From Impatiens glandulifera (lineage: Eukaryota > Streptophyta > Magnoliopsida > Ericales > Balsaminaceae), in NCBI RefSeq assembly GCF_907164915.1, contig NC_061862.1, positions 76,750,218-76,814,217 on the forward strand: a DNA stretch of 64,000 nt. The letters run 5' to 3'. Under the pieces are notes generated by a model. The model had not been told where the DNA came from, did not search any database, and worked only from the letters and a program-made list of their open reading frames with translations. The stretch's first letter is position 1. Every line of letters begins with the position of its first letter. The position numbers and the translations under genes were made by a program. Of the stretch, positions 11,252 through 23,311 are shown in pieces.

Positions 11252-13171
11252 GTAAGACTTATAACCTAATTGTTGTGGATGGTTCATGAATGAGAGACAA
11301 AAATTAAAATAAATTTGAAAGTACGTATAGTATTGAAATCACTACTAGTTGTCCGTTTGAAAACAACATCTTCCCCGGGTGAAAAAAAGAGAGAGAGAGA
11401 AAAGAAAGAAAGAAAGAAAAAACCGGAAAGGAAATGAAAAGTCTCAAATATAAAGGGCATCAGTATACCGATTCTGCTTAAACGGACTTCAAATATATTT
11501 ATTATAAAATAACTCTCAATAATGAATCTTATACAACGAAAGGGTGATAGTCCCGACTGTGCTATATCCCAATCCCTAAACCTCAACCTTGTAAGACTGC
11601 CTAATGTGGGATGGAGACTAAAGGAATGATTGTGATTGAATTCAAATACGATGGTCCAAATATCCTAAGAGAACTAAGGTGCTTCAAACGATTGAATGAA
11701 AGGCTTACAAAAAAAAAGCACAACAAATAATGAGACGAGACTTTGATGGTGAAATATAAACTATCCATTATATTTGAGGTACGTACTCATTTATCTATTT
11801 CTCTATTAATTGATTCATTAATGTTATAATATCTCTTTCTTTATTATTTGATTCATTATTGTTTATAATGATGTAGATAAAGAGTCAAATTCATATAATT
11901 GACGAAGGGAAGACAAGAAAAGAAGTGAAGATTGATTCAATATATGTAACTTGATCATCTTATATAAGTTAAGGGGAACCATTGTAAATCCTATATGAAA
12001 TATTATAGGTACTTTTTTTAGGTTAGTGGGAGTTTTTTAATCCTGTTGAGTTTTGTATAAACAAATAATCCCTATTACAGGATTTTTCTCTCAAATAGTT
12101 ATTTCTCTTGATTTACTATCTCAACTTAAAGTTCTAAGTAATTTTATTTTTTTTATCAATTGATCAATATGTTTTTTAATGATAATTTCTATAAGTTTCT
12201 ACATTAATATCGAATTAAAAAAATATTATTTATGATCAATAAATAGGTAAACCTCGAGATAATTTCAAAAGAAGTATTCAATTCAAAAGAAACTAATATT
12301 GAATTCAAAAAGGTTTTGTAAACTATTTTTTTTGTAAATAATCACACCGAATCAAATAAAAATAATAATAATTTGTAACAAATGCAATAACCTGTTTTCA
12401 TTTACATCTTCTATTTTGTTTTCAATAATGAAATTTGATTATATAGATCTATCAATCTCATAAAATCATAGATTTTTTTAACCAAATTCGTAGAATTCGA
12501 ATTCACTACTACAGCTTCCTAAAACTCCTTATCAGCACTAGGATCAACCAAAGAACTAAGACTTTTGATTCATCTAGAAATATCTATTTGTCTTGTACCC
12601 TTCTAGTAATCCCTAGACCAGATCTGATATTTGCACCAACTTCCTTAGCATCATTCACCTAAAGAAAAGCATATAATAAAACAGTTAATTAAGGGAAGAC
12701 AATAAAAAACCAAATCAAATCATCCCAGCTCAAACACCATTTAGAAGATGTATTTGTACACTGATTTAGAAACACTTTTTGGATATAGAGCTGAGTCTAG
12801 ATTTCAAAGAGAAAACGAACAAATGTAGGGAATATATAGATAGTTAACTAGGTTAAGTTATGTTCCAAAACATTATCTCATCTAAATCAACATATGAATA
12901 AGATAAGGCAAGTGAATGCTAAACAATTTTTGATTCATTTAGAGAGATTGTTAAGGCTGAAATTAGAGAGATTCCTTTTGTTGGAAAGTCATTTGCATGT
13001 TAATCAGTCTTGAAAATGCAAACTGACTTGTTTTTTTATTTTCTGTATGTTGACACCGATCGGAGAATCGCCGGCGTTTTGACGGAATCTGGTTCGACAG
13101 TGCTGCTCTCAAGTCTAACTTTGTAGTTCAGGTTTTTTCGAGGTAGCCGATGTGGTGTTGTTTTCAGAGAA

Positions 13172-14074
13172 ATGAGGTTGTTTCAGTTAACTGTCTTCAT
13201 TTTACAGGTAAAGTAAGCTAATTTTGATTTTGGGGATTTAGGATTTTTAGTTCTTTGTTCTTTATTCATGCATTTGTTGAATCTGAATGGAATGAGCTCA
13301 AAGAATTCTTATGGCTGTCTGAAATTTGCTTGAGCTAATGAGGAAACTTTCACCCAAAAATGAACCCTAGAAGGCCTAAAATGCTAGATTTAGGGTTAAT
13401 TTCAGTGAGGGTTTTCGGTTAATTGTGAAGACTGTCTTCCATCAAATTTATATTCAGCTGTCTTTTATGTTAGAACTTCATGGATGTAAAATATAGATAA
13501 TGTCATTAACTGGTTTGATCCAATGAACTAATTGAATAATGGATACTTGGAATCTTCCATTGAACTTAAGTAGTGTAGATGATAAACCACATAATTTTTG
13601 CAGATGTTACTGATTTTGTCGCTGGAAACACTTTGTTCAGTAGACCAAGAATACAATCCATGGCCAGAAACAGAAACAGAAACAACTCACGATAACAATA
13701 TAATATCATCGCATTCTTGTATTCACGACGAAATACTCAAACAAAGAAGGCGACCGGGCAACAAGATCTATTCGGTCACACCACAAGTTTATGATCAGGC
13801 AGAAGAAGTCTCTAAGCCCCTTCACCGAAAAGGAAGAACTTTACTTGGATTCTCAACTGCCCAAGAAAAGAAGCAAGTGAATAAACCCATTAGGATTTAT
13901 TTAAATTATGATGCTGTTGGACACACAATTGATAGAGATTGCATCAATGTTGGTGATGTAGTTGGTGACATTTTATGTATTCACGTGCCAAGAACTGATT
14001 CAGTGTTTAAAATCTACATTAAACACAGATCTGAGAAGCCACCAAATTTGTTTTTGATGATTTATTTTTGCTAA
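13172..14074 (+). CDS. truncated leishmanolysin-like metalloprotease fragment, copy 2
   Basis: This is the duplicate of 7689-8591: exon 1 at 13172-13207, donor CAG|GTAAAG, acceptor TTTTTGCAG ending at 13603, and exon 2 at 13604-14074. It encodes 168 residues with the same signal peptide, the protease propeptide-like region and the foreign tail. It differs by a handful of substitutions (for example YHPWPE to YNPWPE, ETD to ETE, GSQK to RSEK) and has no break. It lies about 670 bases upstream of the open kinase copy 3 on the same strand. Function unknown; it might be a secreted remnant protein or an untranslated leader. Confidence 0.6.
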
Positions 14075-14746
14075 TTAATTATTTGTAAATGCAAAGTTTT
14101 CTGTGGGAGAAACAAATAGATAGCTAGATAGATCTACTAATTAAGACAACGCTAAACAAACTAAGAGGAAACTGGTTTCAATCTCTTTCTCTCTAGAAGA
14201 AAAATCTTAATTAGTCTCGGGGTCAGTTGTGAAAGAAAGCCTTTTTTGCCATGTTTTACTTGCAAAGACTTAGTCGAAGAATATTAGTCCTCCTAAATTT
14301 ATGCCTATTACAATTTTATGGTTTTTTTTATTAATCTTTTATTATAAAATCTTTCATCCTATTAATTATATTAATTAGCTTTTATTGTTTCAAATCTATT
14401 TTATTTAATAAATTACAAAAATTTTTATTTTTTATTTTCTTTATTTAAATATAATAAATCTTTTATTATAAAATATTTCTTCCTAATAATTAGCTTTTTA
14501 CTGTTTCAAATCTATTTTATTTTTTATAAAACTATCCCAATCAAGTCAATTCAAAAAAAATTCATCACACACATTCCTCTTCCCAAAATTTCTAAAACAC
14601 TCAACTCAATCCGTTCTCTTTTGATTTTTCGGTACATTGCGTCAATTGGTATGTGATTATTTTTTTCAACGTATTTGTTCGTGTATTTGAATAATTCGTT
14701 ATTTCTCTCTTAATCGTAATTATGTTTTACTTTGAAAGGAATAATA

Positions 14747-15562
14747 ATGTCTTTGTGGGAGAGACTCGAAAAATTGGGCGAAGGCAGTTATGGAGTTGTC
14801 TATCTAGGCCGTCCATTAGAAGGACATTGTCTCTATCCGTCTATTTCAATAATGGCAGTTAAATCCGCGGAGTACGAAAATCCATCATCTCTCCTACACG
14901 AAAGGGATATTCTCTCTAAATTTAAAGAATGCCCGCATATTATTCTTCTATATGGTTATGATTTCACCGTTGAAGGCACAAATATTTTTACAAATATTTT
15001 CTTGGAGTACGCCTCGGGCGGCACTTTGCACGACCGCATTCAATCATCAAAGACAACTAAATACAACGGAATCTCCGAAATTGAAGCAAAGGAATATACA
15101 CTTTCCATTTTAAAGGGTCTGCGCTACATCCATGAGAGTGGATACGTTCATTGTGATATAAAACTGGAAAACATATTAATGGTCGACGAGAAAGCCAAAA
15201 TAGGAGACTTTGGTATGACTATTCAGCCATTCAATCTTCCAGGAATGACGCTAGGTACTCCTCATTATATGCCTCCTGAGACATTAAACGATGGAGAATA
15301 TGATACTTCTACCGATATTTGGGCATTGGGATGCTCCTTCTTTGAAATGATCACATCAACGCCGCAATCGAAATACAAAAATATGAACCAAAATCTTATT
15401 AAACTAATAAAGCGAAGTAAAATGTCCAAAGAGGCTTTCGATTTTTGGAAGAGGTGCACAACTAAAGATCCAAAGAAAAGATGGAGCGCAAATATGCTTC
15501 TACAACATCAGTTCATCGTCGGTAGGAGCGAGAATCCTTCTACCTCCCAAAATAACGCATAG
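14747..15562 (+). CDS. MAPKKK-like protein kinase, copy 3 (open frame)
   Basis: This is the only uninterrupted copy: 271 residues in a single exon, typical of the intron-poor MEKK-like MAPKKK clade. Visible landmarks are the glycine loop GEGSYGVV (11-18), the VK lysine K39, the alpha-C E52, the hinge LEYASGG (86-92), the catalytic loop HCDIKLEN (135-142, with D137, K139, N142), DFG (154-156), GTPHYMPPE (170-178) and a late KKRW. The usual HCDIKPEN proline is leucine here; the same position varies in other kinase groups, so activity is not excluded. It ends soon after subdomain XI and lacks the C-terminal extension usual in MAPKKK17/18 relatives. R-to-L in HIILLYGY is also private to this copy. 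The start is the ATG at 14747, following a probable 5'UTR intron. Confidence 0.78.
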   Translation: MSLWERLEKLGEGSYGVVYLGRPLEGHCLYPSISIMAVKSAEYENPSSLLHERDILSKFKECPHIILLYGYDFTVEGTNIFTNIFLEYASGGTLHDRIQSSKTTKYNGISEIEAKEYTLSILKGLRYIHESGYVHCDIKLENILMVDEKAKIGDFGMTIQPFNLPGMTLGTPHYMPPETLNDGEYDTSTDIWALGCSFFEMITSTPQSKYKNMNQNLIKLIKRSKMSKEAFDFWKRCTTKDPKKRWSANMLLQHQFIVGRSENPSTSQNNA

Positions 15563-15596
15563 GCGCTCCTTTACTTCCGTACATTGATCCTAAACG

Positions 15597-16729
15597 GTAT
15601 TTGATTAATTAATTTGTTGTTAAATTTATGTTTGTTGTTTGATTATTTCTTTTACTTATTTTATTTTATTTTAGGATTTATGTATTAAGCTTGTGCGGAA
15701 TCTTGGAAGGAATAATGTTTATAATACAAACAAATAAAGATTTTTAGTTTATATAACAAGAAGGTATTAATGTAAACTTAGACTTATTAGACTTACAAAT
15801 TTATTTATAATGATTTTTTACTTAATGTTCATTTACATATGGTGCAGGCATTTACTCATCAAATGACATTCATACACTGAGTTTTGGATTACAACTAGTC
15901 CCTAAAACATTTTAAAGAGGTGAGTAAAATATTATTTTCTACACTTTTCAAATTATACATGTTTACAATTGATGTCCTTTGAAGTAAAAAGACGTATTTT
16001 CTTTTTATATTGTATGAAAGGTGTAATTTTTTATACACCAAAATTTACTCAATCTTCAATTGCCTCTCTTCGACAATCGAATCATCCAATTGCTGTGAAA
16101 TTTGTATTGTTCGTAGATCTAATCAATCATTTCATCTATAAGAGCAATTTATCATAGATGTAAGTTATGAAACATCGTTTTAAATCTAGTTATTCTAACA
16201 TATAATATTATAATATCGTATAGTTTAAGGATTTCATTTTCATTCAAATAAAAAATGGAGTTATGTGGTTAAAATCTGTAGAATATAAGACATACAATAT
16301 GGATGGATCAATAATAAATTATTGCTTTTTATATTGCAGTTGAAAAAGAATTCATCTTGATTCCAAAAGTACAAGTTTCATTAAATTGTTGTTACAAATG
16401 ATCATCCTTAACGATAAAGGTGAGTTTTTTCTTAACTAACGAATAAATGTTTGTATTGGTTGATAGATTATAATTTTATTTATGATCTTCTTTCCTAGCT
16501 TTAGTGTAACTAAATGGTTAATTCTATTATTATTGTTTATGAAGTGATTTTGATCATTCTCATATCTTCTATCTTTTTAGGGATAGAGAGTTATACAAGC
16601 TGGAGTAAGCTGCATCAAAGGACTTTTAGGACAAAAATGGAATATGTACAAGAGTTCTAACACAATATCCTGAGGTCAAGTCACATATGGGCATAATTAA
16701 GGAAGGCTCCCCTAACTCAATATGAATCG
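15597..16729 (+). other. non-coding exon-like chain, unit 3
   Basis: This is the third copy of the exon-like chain, with the same splice-site consensus. From about 16320 onward it carries many single-base deletions not shared by units 1 and 2, which suggests poor base quality near the contig end. Confidence 0.38.
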
Positions 16730-17000
16730 GTAAGACTTATAACCTAATTGTTGTGGATGGTTCATGAATGAGAGACAAAAATTAAAATAAATTTGAAAGT
16801 ACGTATAGTATTGAAATCACGCTAGTTGTCCGTTTGAAAACAACATCTTCCCCCGGGTGAAAAAAAAAGAGAGAGAGAAAGAAAGAAGAAAGAAAACCGG
16901 AAAGGAAATGAAAAGTCTCAAATATAAAGGGCATCAGTATACCGATTCTGCTTAAACGGACTTCAAATATATTTATTATAAAATAACTCTCAATAATGAA

Positions 17001-17500
17001 NNNNNNNNNNNNNNNNNNNNNNNNNNNNNNNNNNNNNNNNNNNNNNNNNNNNNNNNNNNNNNNNNNNNNNNNNNNNNNNNNNNNNNNNNNNNNNNNNNNN
17101 NNNNNNNNNNNNNNNNNNNNNNNNNNNNNNNNNNNNNNNNNNNNNNNNNNNNNNNNNNNNNNNNNNNNNNNNNNNNNNNNNNNNNNNNNNNNNNNNNNNN
17201 NNNNNNNNNNNNNNNNNNNNNNNNNNNNNNNNNNNNNNNNNNNNNNNNNNNNNNNNNNNNNNNNNNNNNNNNNNNNNNNNNNNNNNNNNNNNNNNNNNNN
17301 NNNNNNNNNNNNNNNNNNNNNNNNNNNNNNNNNNNNNNNNNNNNNNNNNNNNNNNNNNNNNNNNNNNNNNNNNNNNNNNNNNNNNNNNNNNNNNNNNNNN
17401 NNNNNNNNNNNNNNNNNNNNNNNNNNNNNNNNNNNNNNNNNNNNNNNNNNNNNNNNNNNNNNNNNNNNNNNNNNNNNNNNNNNNNNNNNNNNNNNNNNNN
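17001..17500. other. assembly gap (500 N)
   Basis: A run of exactly 500 N, the conventional placeholder for a gap of unknown size. Left of it is unit 3 of the kinase array; right of it is unrelated sequence, so the right end of the array is missing. Confidence 0.99.
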
Positions 17501-18640
17501 GATATACAAGGAACAAAATTATTATAGGAAGTGTTCGGAAATTAACTCACATTCTCTAGTACATTTAAAATCTCAATCTTATCATGATCGTAAAAAATTT
17601 TATTGGTAATACAATAAAGAAGGATGACAAATATAGTTCTAAAATGATAGACACATTTTAAGATCCTATGATATTGAATGATAGACTATTATATAGACAT
17701 TTAAGATCATCTAATATACATTTTATTATCTAGTTAGTTTTTCGTGAAAAAATAATGATAATAGTTCGAATTGGAAAGTTCGTGTACATTTTGGACACTC
17801 AACATATGTTACTTTGTTGGTAGTTAAAAAATTACTAAATTTGGAGACTCCTTCACAACTTTTCTTTGGAGTTGAATTTTCAATACTCTCCAACTTTTTT
17901 TTTTGATCAAAGTTATGGTGAATGACAAGATAAGTTTTAACCCGGCCAAGAGTTTTAAAAAAAAAATACGAAAGATGAAATGAGTAAATTTGAAGTGATA
18001 TAATTTATGGTTGTCACACAAATGATGCGGATACATATCTATTTCTGAAATCAATAAGATTTTTTTTATATAGATTGGAGCATTAAATTTGAATATTTCG
18101 CTTCTCTAACGTCTTTATGAGTTTTTCCATCTTTTTAAGAAGTCACTTCATATTAGTATAATCTTATCTTGTGTTGGCTGGAGTGACAATAGTCAACATT
18201 GAATTTTCGAATATGTTCAAAAATCTCAAAATAATCTTCTAGTTCATGAAAGAATACGTAAAACTAAGTTTCTATCCACAATTGAATGTAGTTTATTAAC
18301 ACCGCTCAAAGTTAAATTATTTTATATTTGTTGGTCTTTATTTCAATGTTTGATATTAGAATTATTTTTAATTTTTGATTATTGAGATTTGGTAGAATTG
18401 TTTTGCCTCAATATTTTAATGTAACTTTCTAAAAGATTTTTTTAATGAAATAATGATTTTTTTTTAAATATTCTCTCCCCTAATCATTTTTCATATATTA
18501 TATCAAATTGGCTATAATTGTTTTTGTTGTAACTTGGGTTTTAATCAAAAGTGGCTAGACTCTGGAGCCCTTAGTCATCTGAGTCCTGATTTTTATTTAA
18601 GTCTTTCTTAACTTGATATCTTCAGATTTTTAGAGGAGTG

Positions 18641-18797
18641 ATAGATGGAGTGAATTTGAGGGAGGGAATGATGTGTCGTTGGAAAAATGATAAAAGGTGA
18701 GGAGAGAGAAGAAAGAGAAATTTTGTTTTTTTTTTTTACTAATCAAATTGTGCCACATCATTCCCTCCTCCATTTCCTTTCTCAAATTTCATCTCCC
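18641..18797. repeat. imperfect inverted repeat (MITE-like)
   Basis: The left arm contains GGAGGGAATGATGTGTCG. The right arm, read in reverse complement, contains GAGGAGGGAATGATGTGGCA, and both arms also share a GAT...AATTTGAG flank. The arms enclose a purine-rich then T-rich spacer. The size and layout suit a small non-autonomous DNA element; no target duplication was identified. Confidence 0.4.
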
Positions 18798-19482
18798 AAT
18801 AATTTCTCAGATTTTTATTCTTTTACAAATATCTATTTGTCTAATTTTAGTATTAATTTGTGTAGATTTATAATTATTTTCTGTGACCAACAAGGGATAG
18901 GAAGATTCTTTGAAGGGGAGAAAGTGGCCAATTTCCAAGAATTGGTGTAGATTTTGGACTTACCCAAATAATGTAATATCATCATTAAAACCTTTCTTGA
19001 GCTTGGAGACAAAGCAAAGAATGTATTAGATCTGATTCTTTCTCCTTTTAGTACATAATACATACAATATTCAACAACATATTGACCTTATCTTTAGTAA
19101 TTCTTTTTTCATCTAAAGTTTAATTAAAATAGTAGCAAACAAACATTGAAAAATAACCTTTTTAATTTAAATGGTTGAAAAGTAATTATTTGAGTAAAAG
19201 ATAAATTGTGAGTATAAATATTTTAATTAATATGTTTAATGAAACAATATAGATTTAGATGGCCATGCTTTATTATCATTTAAAAAAAGTTATACCGATT
19301 CCTATGGCTCAAATCTCAACATCAATCATTCATCACAAAACATTTTTTCTTAAGATGCAAAATTTGATTGATTGAAATGCAAACTAATTAAAGTGTGAAA
19401 ACATTAATTAAACAATAAATATCAAAAGAAAAATCAGAAATCTACTCGAGGCGACAAAAAAATTAAAAAATAAAAATTATGA

Positions 19483-19628
19483 CATCCATCTCTATAGCTT
19501 AAGTCATGACATCAATTATTCATCATTTACATTTGACAAAAACAAATTTCGGCATATTTAAATCATTTTGACGCATGTAAATTATGAATAATTGATGTTG
19601 AGACTTGAACTACAAGAATTGATGCTGA
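19483..19628. repeat. imperfect inverted repeat (foldback element)
   Basis: The left arm includes GACATCAATTATTCATCATT; the right arm in reverse complement includes CAACATCAATTATTCATAAT, within arms of roughly 55 bases. Related single arms occur at about 19302-19345 and 19690-19740, so the motif is a small repeat family in this neighbourhood. Confidence 0.4.
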
Positions 19629-21187
19629 AAGTTGTTTTTGTTGCATGTAAGTGATGTATGGAGTTGATTTCTGATTTTTTTTTCTTTTTCTATGGCTCTA
19701 GTCTCAACACGAGAAATTAACTCTGCATCACTTAATTGCGACAAAAAAACTTCCGGCCATAGAATTAACTAAGACACGTGTTGTCGACTATCGTTTCGTT
19801 CTATATACAACAACTCATTCTCAATTCAAATGGACCATAAAAACGACAAAGAAACATTACAATTAGTGTCATTCTTTCCTTGTTTGACAATTTTCCATCC
19901 AGAATTAAGCAAGCTCGGGTAAAAAAAAATGCAAATACATAATCAACATAGTACAAAAACATTTTTTTTTTTACATAGAAATATTTCCCTAAATGAAAAT
20001 ATTGAAAATTATGATTTTATATCTTAATTGAATTAAGATGAAAAACATTTAATACAATTTCATCCAAATATATTTTCTTTTTTCAAAGGAGGATTTAGGA
20101 GAAGTTGGCATGAGTAAAGACTGATAGAATTATACAATGGCTTTAACAAACTAGGAAATCAAACATTAAAAAATTGATATTATTCATAAATATATTTTGT
20201 TTTAAAAAGATATAAAATGTATTTAATTTATTATTTAAATAAAACAATTAATGATAAATTGGAGAATTTATTAGGTGATTAGTCTCGAATAAAATAACCC
20301 CAAAGTCCTACAAAGTCAAATAATCTAATTTCCTTTTATCACTTAAAAAATTCATTTAATTTAATTACATTTTTCATGACAAAAGAAACAAAATCATTTT
20401 CACTTTGACAATAAACAAAATCATTTTCACTTTTGACAATTTTTGAAAATGATTACACTAGTGTGATTGCGCTAGCTTTTAAATAATCTTAATGTTTTGC
20501 CAAACAAAAATTAGGTAAGAAGTTTCAATAAAATCTAGGAAAATGCAAAGTTATTGAATACGTCACGACAAAAGTGTACATGCATGAATTAACAAATAAA
20601 TACCTCAAAAGAACAATCATTTCCGCAAATAAACCTCCCCACATGACATCGAACATTTAAACTCGAGGTCATGTATTTCTTGCTTGACAAAGTTTTCCAT
20701 CAAGAATAAAATGATTATTCAATGCGCAATCTTTAGGTTTTAAGAAACTTATAAACCAATAAAACACGAAAACAACTTTAGAATCACACAAAAATATGAT
20801 CCCATTTGAAAACACTTATAATTCGAACATGAAACAACCTATAAACTATATAATGAAACAATTATACAATGACCTTAGACATATAGCAAACAAGCAAAGA
20901 AAACATCCCAAAAGAAATGATTTGATTGTTTCCAAGGGAGACATTTTTATTAAGCCATAAAACAGTACATATATACTTACATCTGCAACAACTTCAATAA
21001 GGTAAGAAACATTATAAGAAAGTTTTTCCAGCCTAACCAAAATTCATTAAGATGATGATTGTAAGCTTATATATATAAGCAAGTTAACAAAAGAAGAGAG
21101 ATTATTTCTCAATCCAGCTGTTTTTCAGTCTCAAATTCTGTCAAGATCTTCTTCCTATAATAGAATTAAGCAGAAAGAACTCAGAAG

Positions 21188-22148
21188 CTAGACCTTTGAT
21201 GGATGTTCAGGGACTTTGTATGAATCTAGGGTTATTGAAGTCAGCCACAAACCAGGAAAGATACTCTGCAAGACAAACAAATAACAGTCATAATCCAAAA
21301 CATGGTAAAGGAAGTTTTGTCAAGATCAGAAAAAACCCATTAAATATTCTTACATCGAGTTGTCTCTGAACAGTCTTAGATCTCTTCTTTGGCCTTCTTA
21401 CAGGTTTAGATCCATTCATAGCAAAGATATCTTCTTCAATCTCATCGCGAGAGAGCGATATGGAAAACTTCTGCTTCTTGTACTTCTTCTCTGTAATTTC
21501 TTGATGATTGCTGCGCTTGGAGGACATCTGTGGCGACTGAGATTTATTATTATTATGATTATCCGGCGATGATGTTCTTCCAAGTGATGAATTAGCACGG
21601 GGAGAATTGGATTGCTTACGGACTGGCTTTCTAGGTCTCAAATTCCACGTTTTCGGCAATGTTTCTTCCAATTCCCCTTCTTCTAACACCGTTTTCCCTT
21701 CTTCATTAACTTCATCAGGTTTATTGTTTGAGTTAGACCGAACCCGTATATAGATCTTCGATCGTGACTCCTTCGCCACAGTTTTATCAACATCTAACAC
21801 AAACGATTGTTTATCTACTTTCGAGTGATCCGGAGATGACTCCAAAGATCCATTCTTCCTTCCATTAGACACCGACTTCTTCCGATTCTCTTGATTCGCG
21901 AGGCTAGATTCCGTCTCAGATGCAGAGTCTCGAATCGGAGATTGACGATAGACGGAATCAATCAACGGAGATTGAATCCTCGCAGGCGATTGTCGATGTA
22001 CCGAATCAGACAGCGGTAATTGCTGAAGTGACGAGTCTGTTGCCCTCCGACCACGATGATGATTGTTCGTATGATTCTTCGTGAGTTTCCATTGCGGTAA
22101 AGAGAAACTAAGCAACGTCTGAGACTTCGCCGGAACAGGTGATGCCAT
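21188..22148 (-). CDS. DUF1639 family protein (plant-specific)
   Basis: A two-exon gene on the minus strand: coding exon 1 at 22148-21354, an 88-base GT-AG intron (GAT|GTAAGA ... TTGCAG|AGT) and exon 2 at 21265-21188, giving 290 residues. The first two thirds are Ser/Arg/Asn-rich and likely disordered. Then come WNLRPRKPVRK (about 168-178) and the family core KFSISLSRDEIEEDIFAM, GSKPVRRPKKRSK and, across the splice, QLDSIFPGLWL and DSYKVPE, which is the classic DUF1639 C-terminus. The splice is well supported because it restores that motif exactly. The molecular function of the family is not known; the basic RRPKKRSK stretch could be a nuclear signal. A probable 5'UTR intron lies at 22309-22213 (GTTTGT ... 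TTGCAG). Confidence 0.9.
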
Positions 22149-22430
22149 TTTCAGTATATATATCTAAATTAAAGACTTATATAGAAAACTCTCAGCTATA
22201 ATCTTCCTTCATCTGCAATAACAACAAAGAAATGGATCATCAAGATTAAGTTGAATAACATTTTAATGAAATTAAATATCCGATCAATCAATCGATCATC
22301 CACACAAACCTTCACAATTCACTGTTTCTTAGAAATCTGAGATCAAATCAAGCAACGATTCACTGTTTCTTAGAAATCAAACTCTTGCAATAGATGAAAT
22401 CAAAACCCTAGCAATGCAACGATCGGAAAG

Positions 22431-22457
<27 letters not shown>
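22431..22457. repeat. GA microsatellite upstream of the DUF1639 gene
   Basis: An uninterrupted run of GA dinucleotides, followed by a further GAGAGAGA stretch, lies about 120-140 bases upstream of the proposed 5'UTR intron. GA/TC tracts are common in plant 5' leaders and core promoters. Confidence 0.7.
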
Positions 22458-22462
<5 letters not shown>

Positions 22463-22559
22463 GGGAGAGAGAGAAAAAGGTTTGCAAAAATATGAAGACA
22501 GCAGTTGAAGGGAGAAGAGACTTTGCCTACAAGGCTACATAACAACACGGAATAGGAGC

Positions 22560-23255
22560 GGTTTTTATAATTCCAATTTTACCCTTGTCTAATGTCTATT
22601 TCTCATATTTGCCACCCTACATTTTTTTTTTTTTTTTGAGTAAATGTGGACATTACTCAACTCTTTGTGCTCAGCATCTTTTCATTTTTTTTCTTTTTAA
22701 CAAATATATTTTATTAAATATTTTTAAAATTTTATTAATATGAATAATTAGCAATAAAATATTATGATTTATTTGATATTCATATTCCCATATTAAAAAA
22801 AATAGTAAAATAATAATTATACTTCTTGTGATATTTGAGGCCTAGTTCTAGTTAGGATTAAGGTTATTTAAATATTGTTGATTATTTTAAAAATAATAAT
22901 TTATAGTGGTTTTAGAAAGTGTAAATATTTTTGGTAAAAGAAATTTAAAAATATTATTATATAATGATAAATATATTTTAATTTTTTTAAATAGAAAATA
23001 TTTTTATATTTTAATTAATGAATTATGCATTTTGACTAATAAGTAGTGGATGAAACGATATTATATATTTTTTATTTAAATAATCAAAACCTAACTCTTA
23101 GAATGAATTCTATATAACAGAAAATTATAAATAATTTTTTTCAACTCAACTTTTGGTCTTTTAAACAAATTTTTAGAGCACATCTAATTTTAAATATATA
23201 AAAAAATATGTTAAAAATAATTATGGAATTCAATTAAGAAAAATTTGATGTTATG

Positions 23256-23311
<56 letters not shown>

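Larger units (their letters stand above)
3025..17000 (+). repeat. tandem array of ~5.48 kb units (kinase + protease fragment)
   Basis: The same sequence recurs head to tail. The landmark GTGACATTTTATG occurs at 3025, 8482 and 13965, giving unit lengths of about 5457 and 5483 bp and a third, incomplete unit that runs into the N gap at 17001. Copies are almost identical over coding and non-coding parts, with scattered substitutions and small indels; for example, unit 1 lacks about 35 bases near 6586 that unit 2 has at about 12045-12080. Unequal crossing-over or a segmental duplication would explain it. Because the array ends in a gap, the true copy number is unknown. Confidence 0.93.
17501..21060. 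other. AT-rich intergenic DNA with small inverted repeats
   Basis: No convincing gene on either strand; short frames here have no family signature. Two foldback-like structures (18641-18797 and 19483-19628) are listed separately. A short direct duplication containing AAACAAAATCATTTTCACTT occurs at about 20388-20432. Confidence 0.5.

Noticed and set aside
11284..11586. 100-codon minus-strand frame in unit 2
   Set aside because: It reads through a polypurine/polypyrimidine tract and is not kept open in units 1 and 3.
15969..16157. 62-codon frame downstream of kinase copy 3
   Set aside because: It opens only through a one-base deletion relative to units 1 and 2 and has no recognisable features.
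16782..17559. Three long frames across 16782-17559 on both strands
   Set aside because: They consist almost entirely of the 500-N gap and have no real sequence.
21360..21598. Small frames overlapping the DUF1639 gene on both strands
   Set aside because: Shadows of the real minus-strand exon, whose spliced product matches the family end to end.
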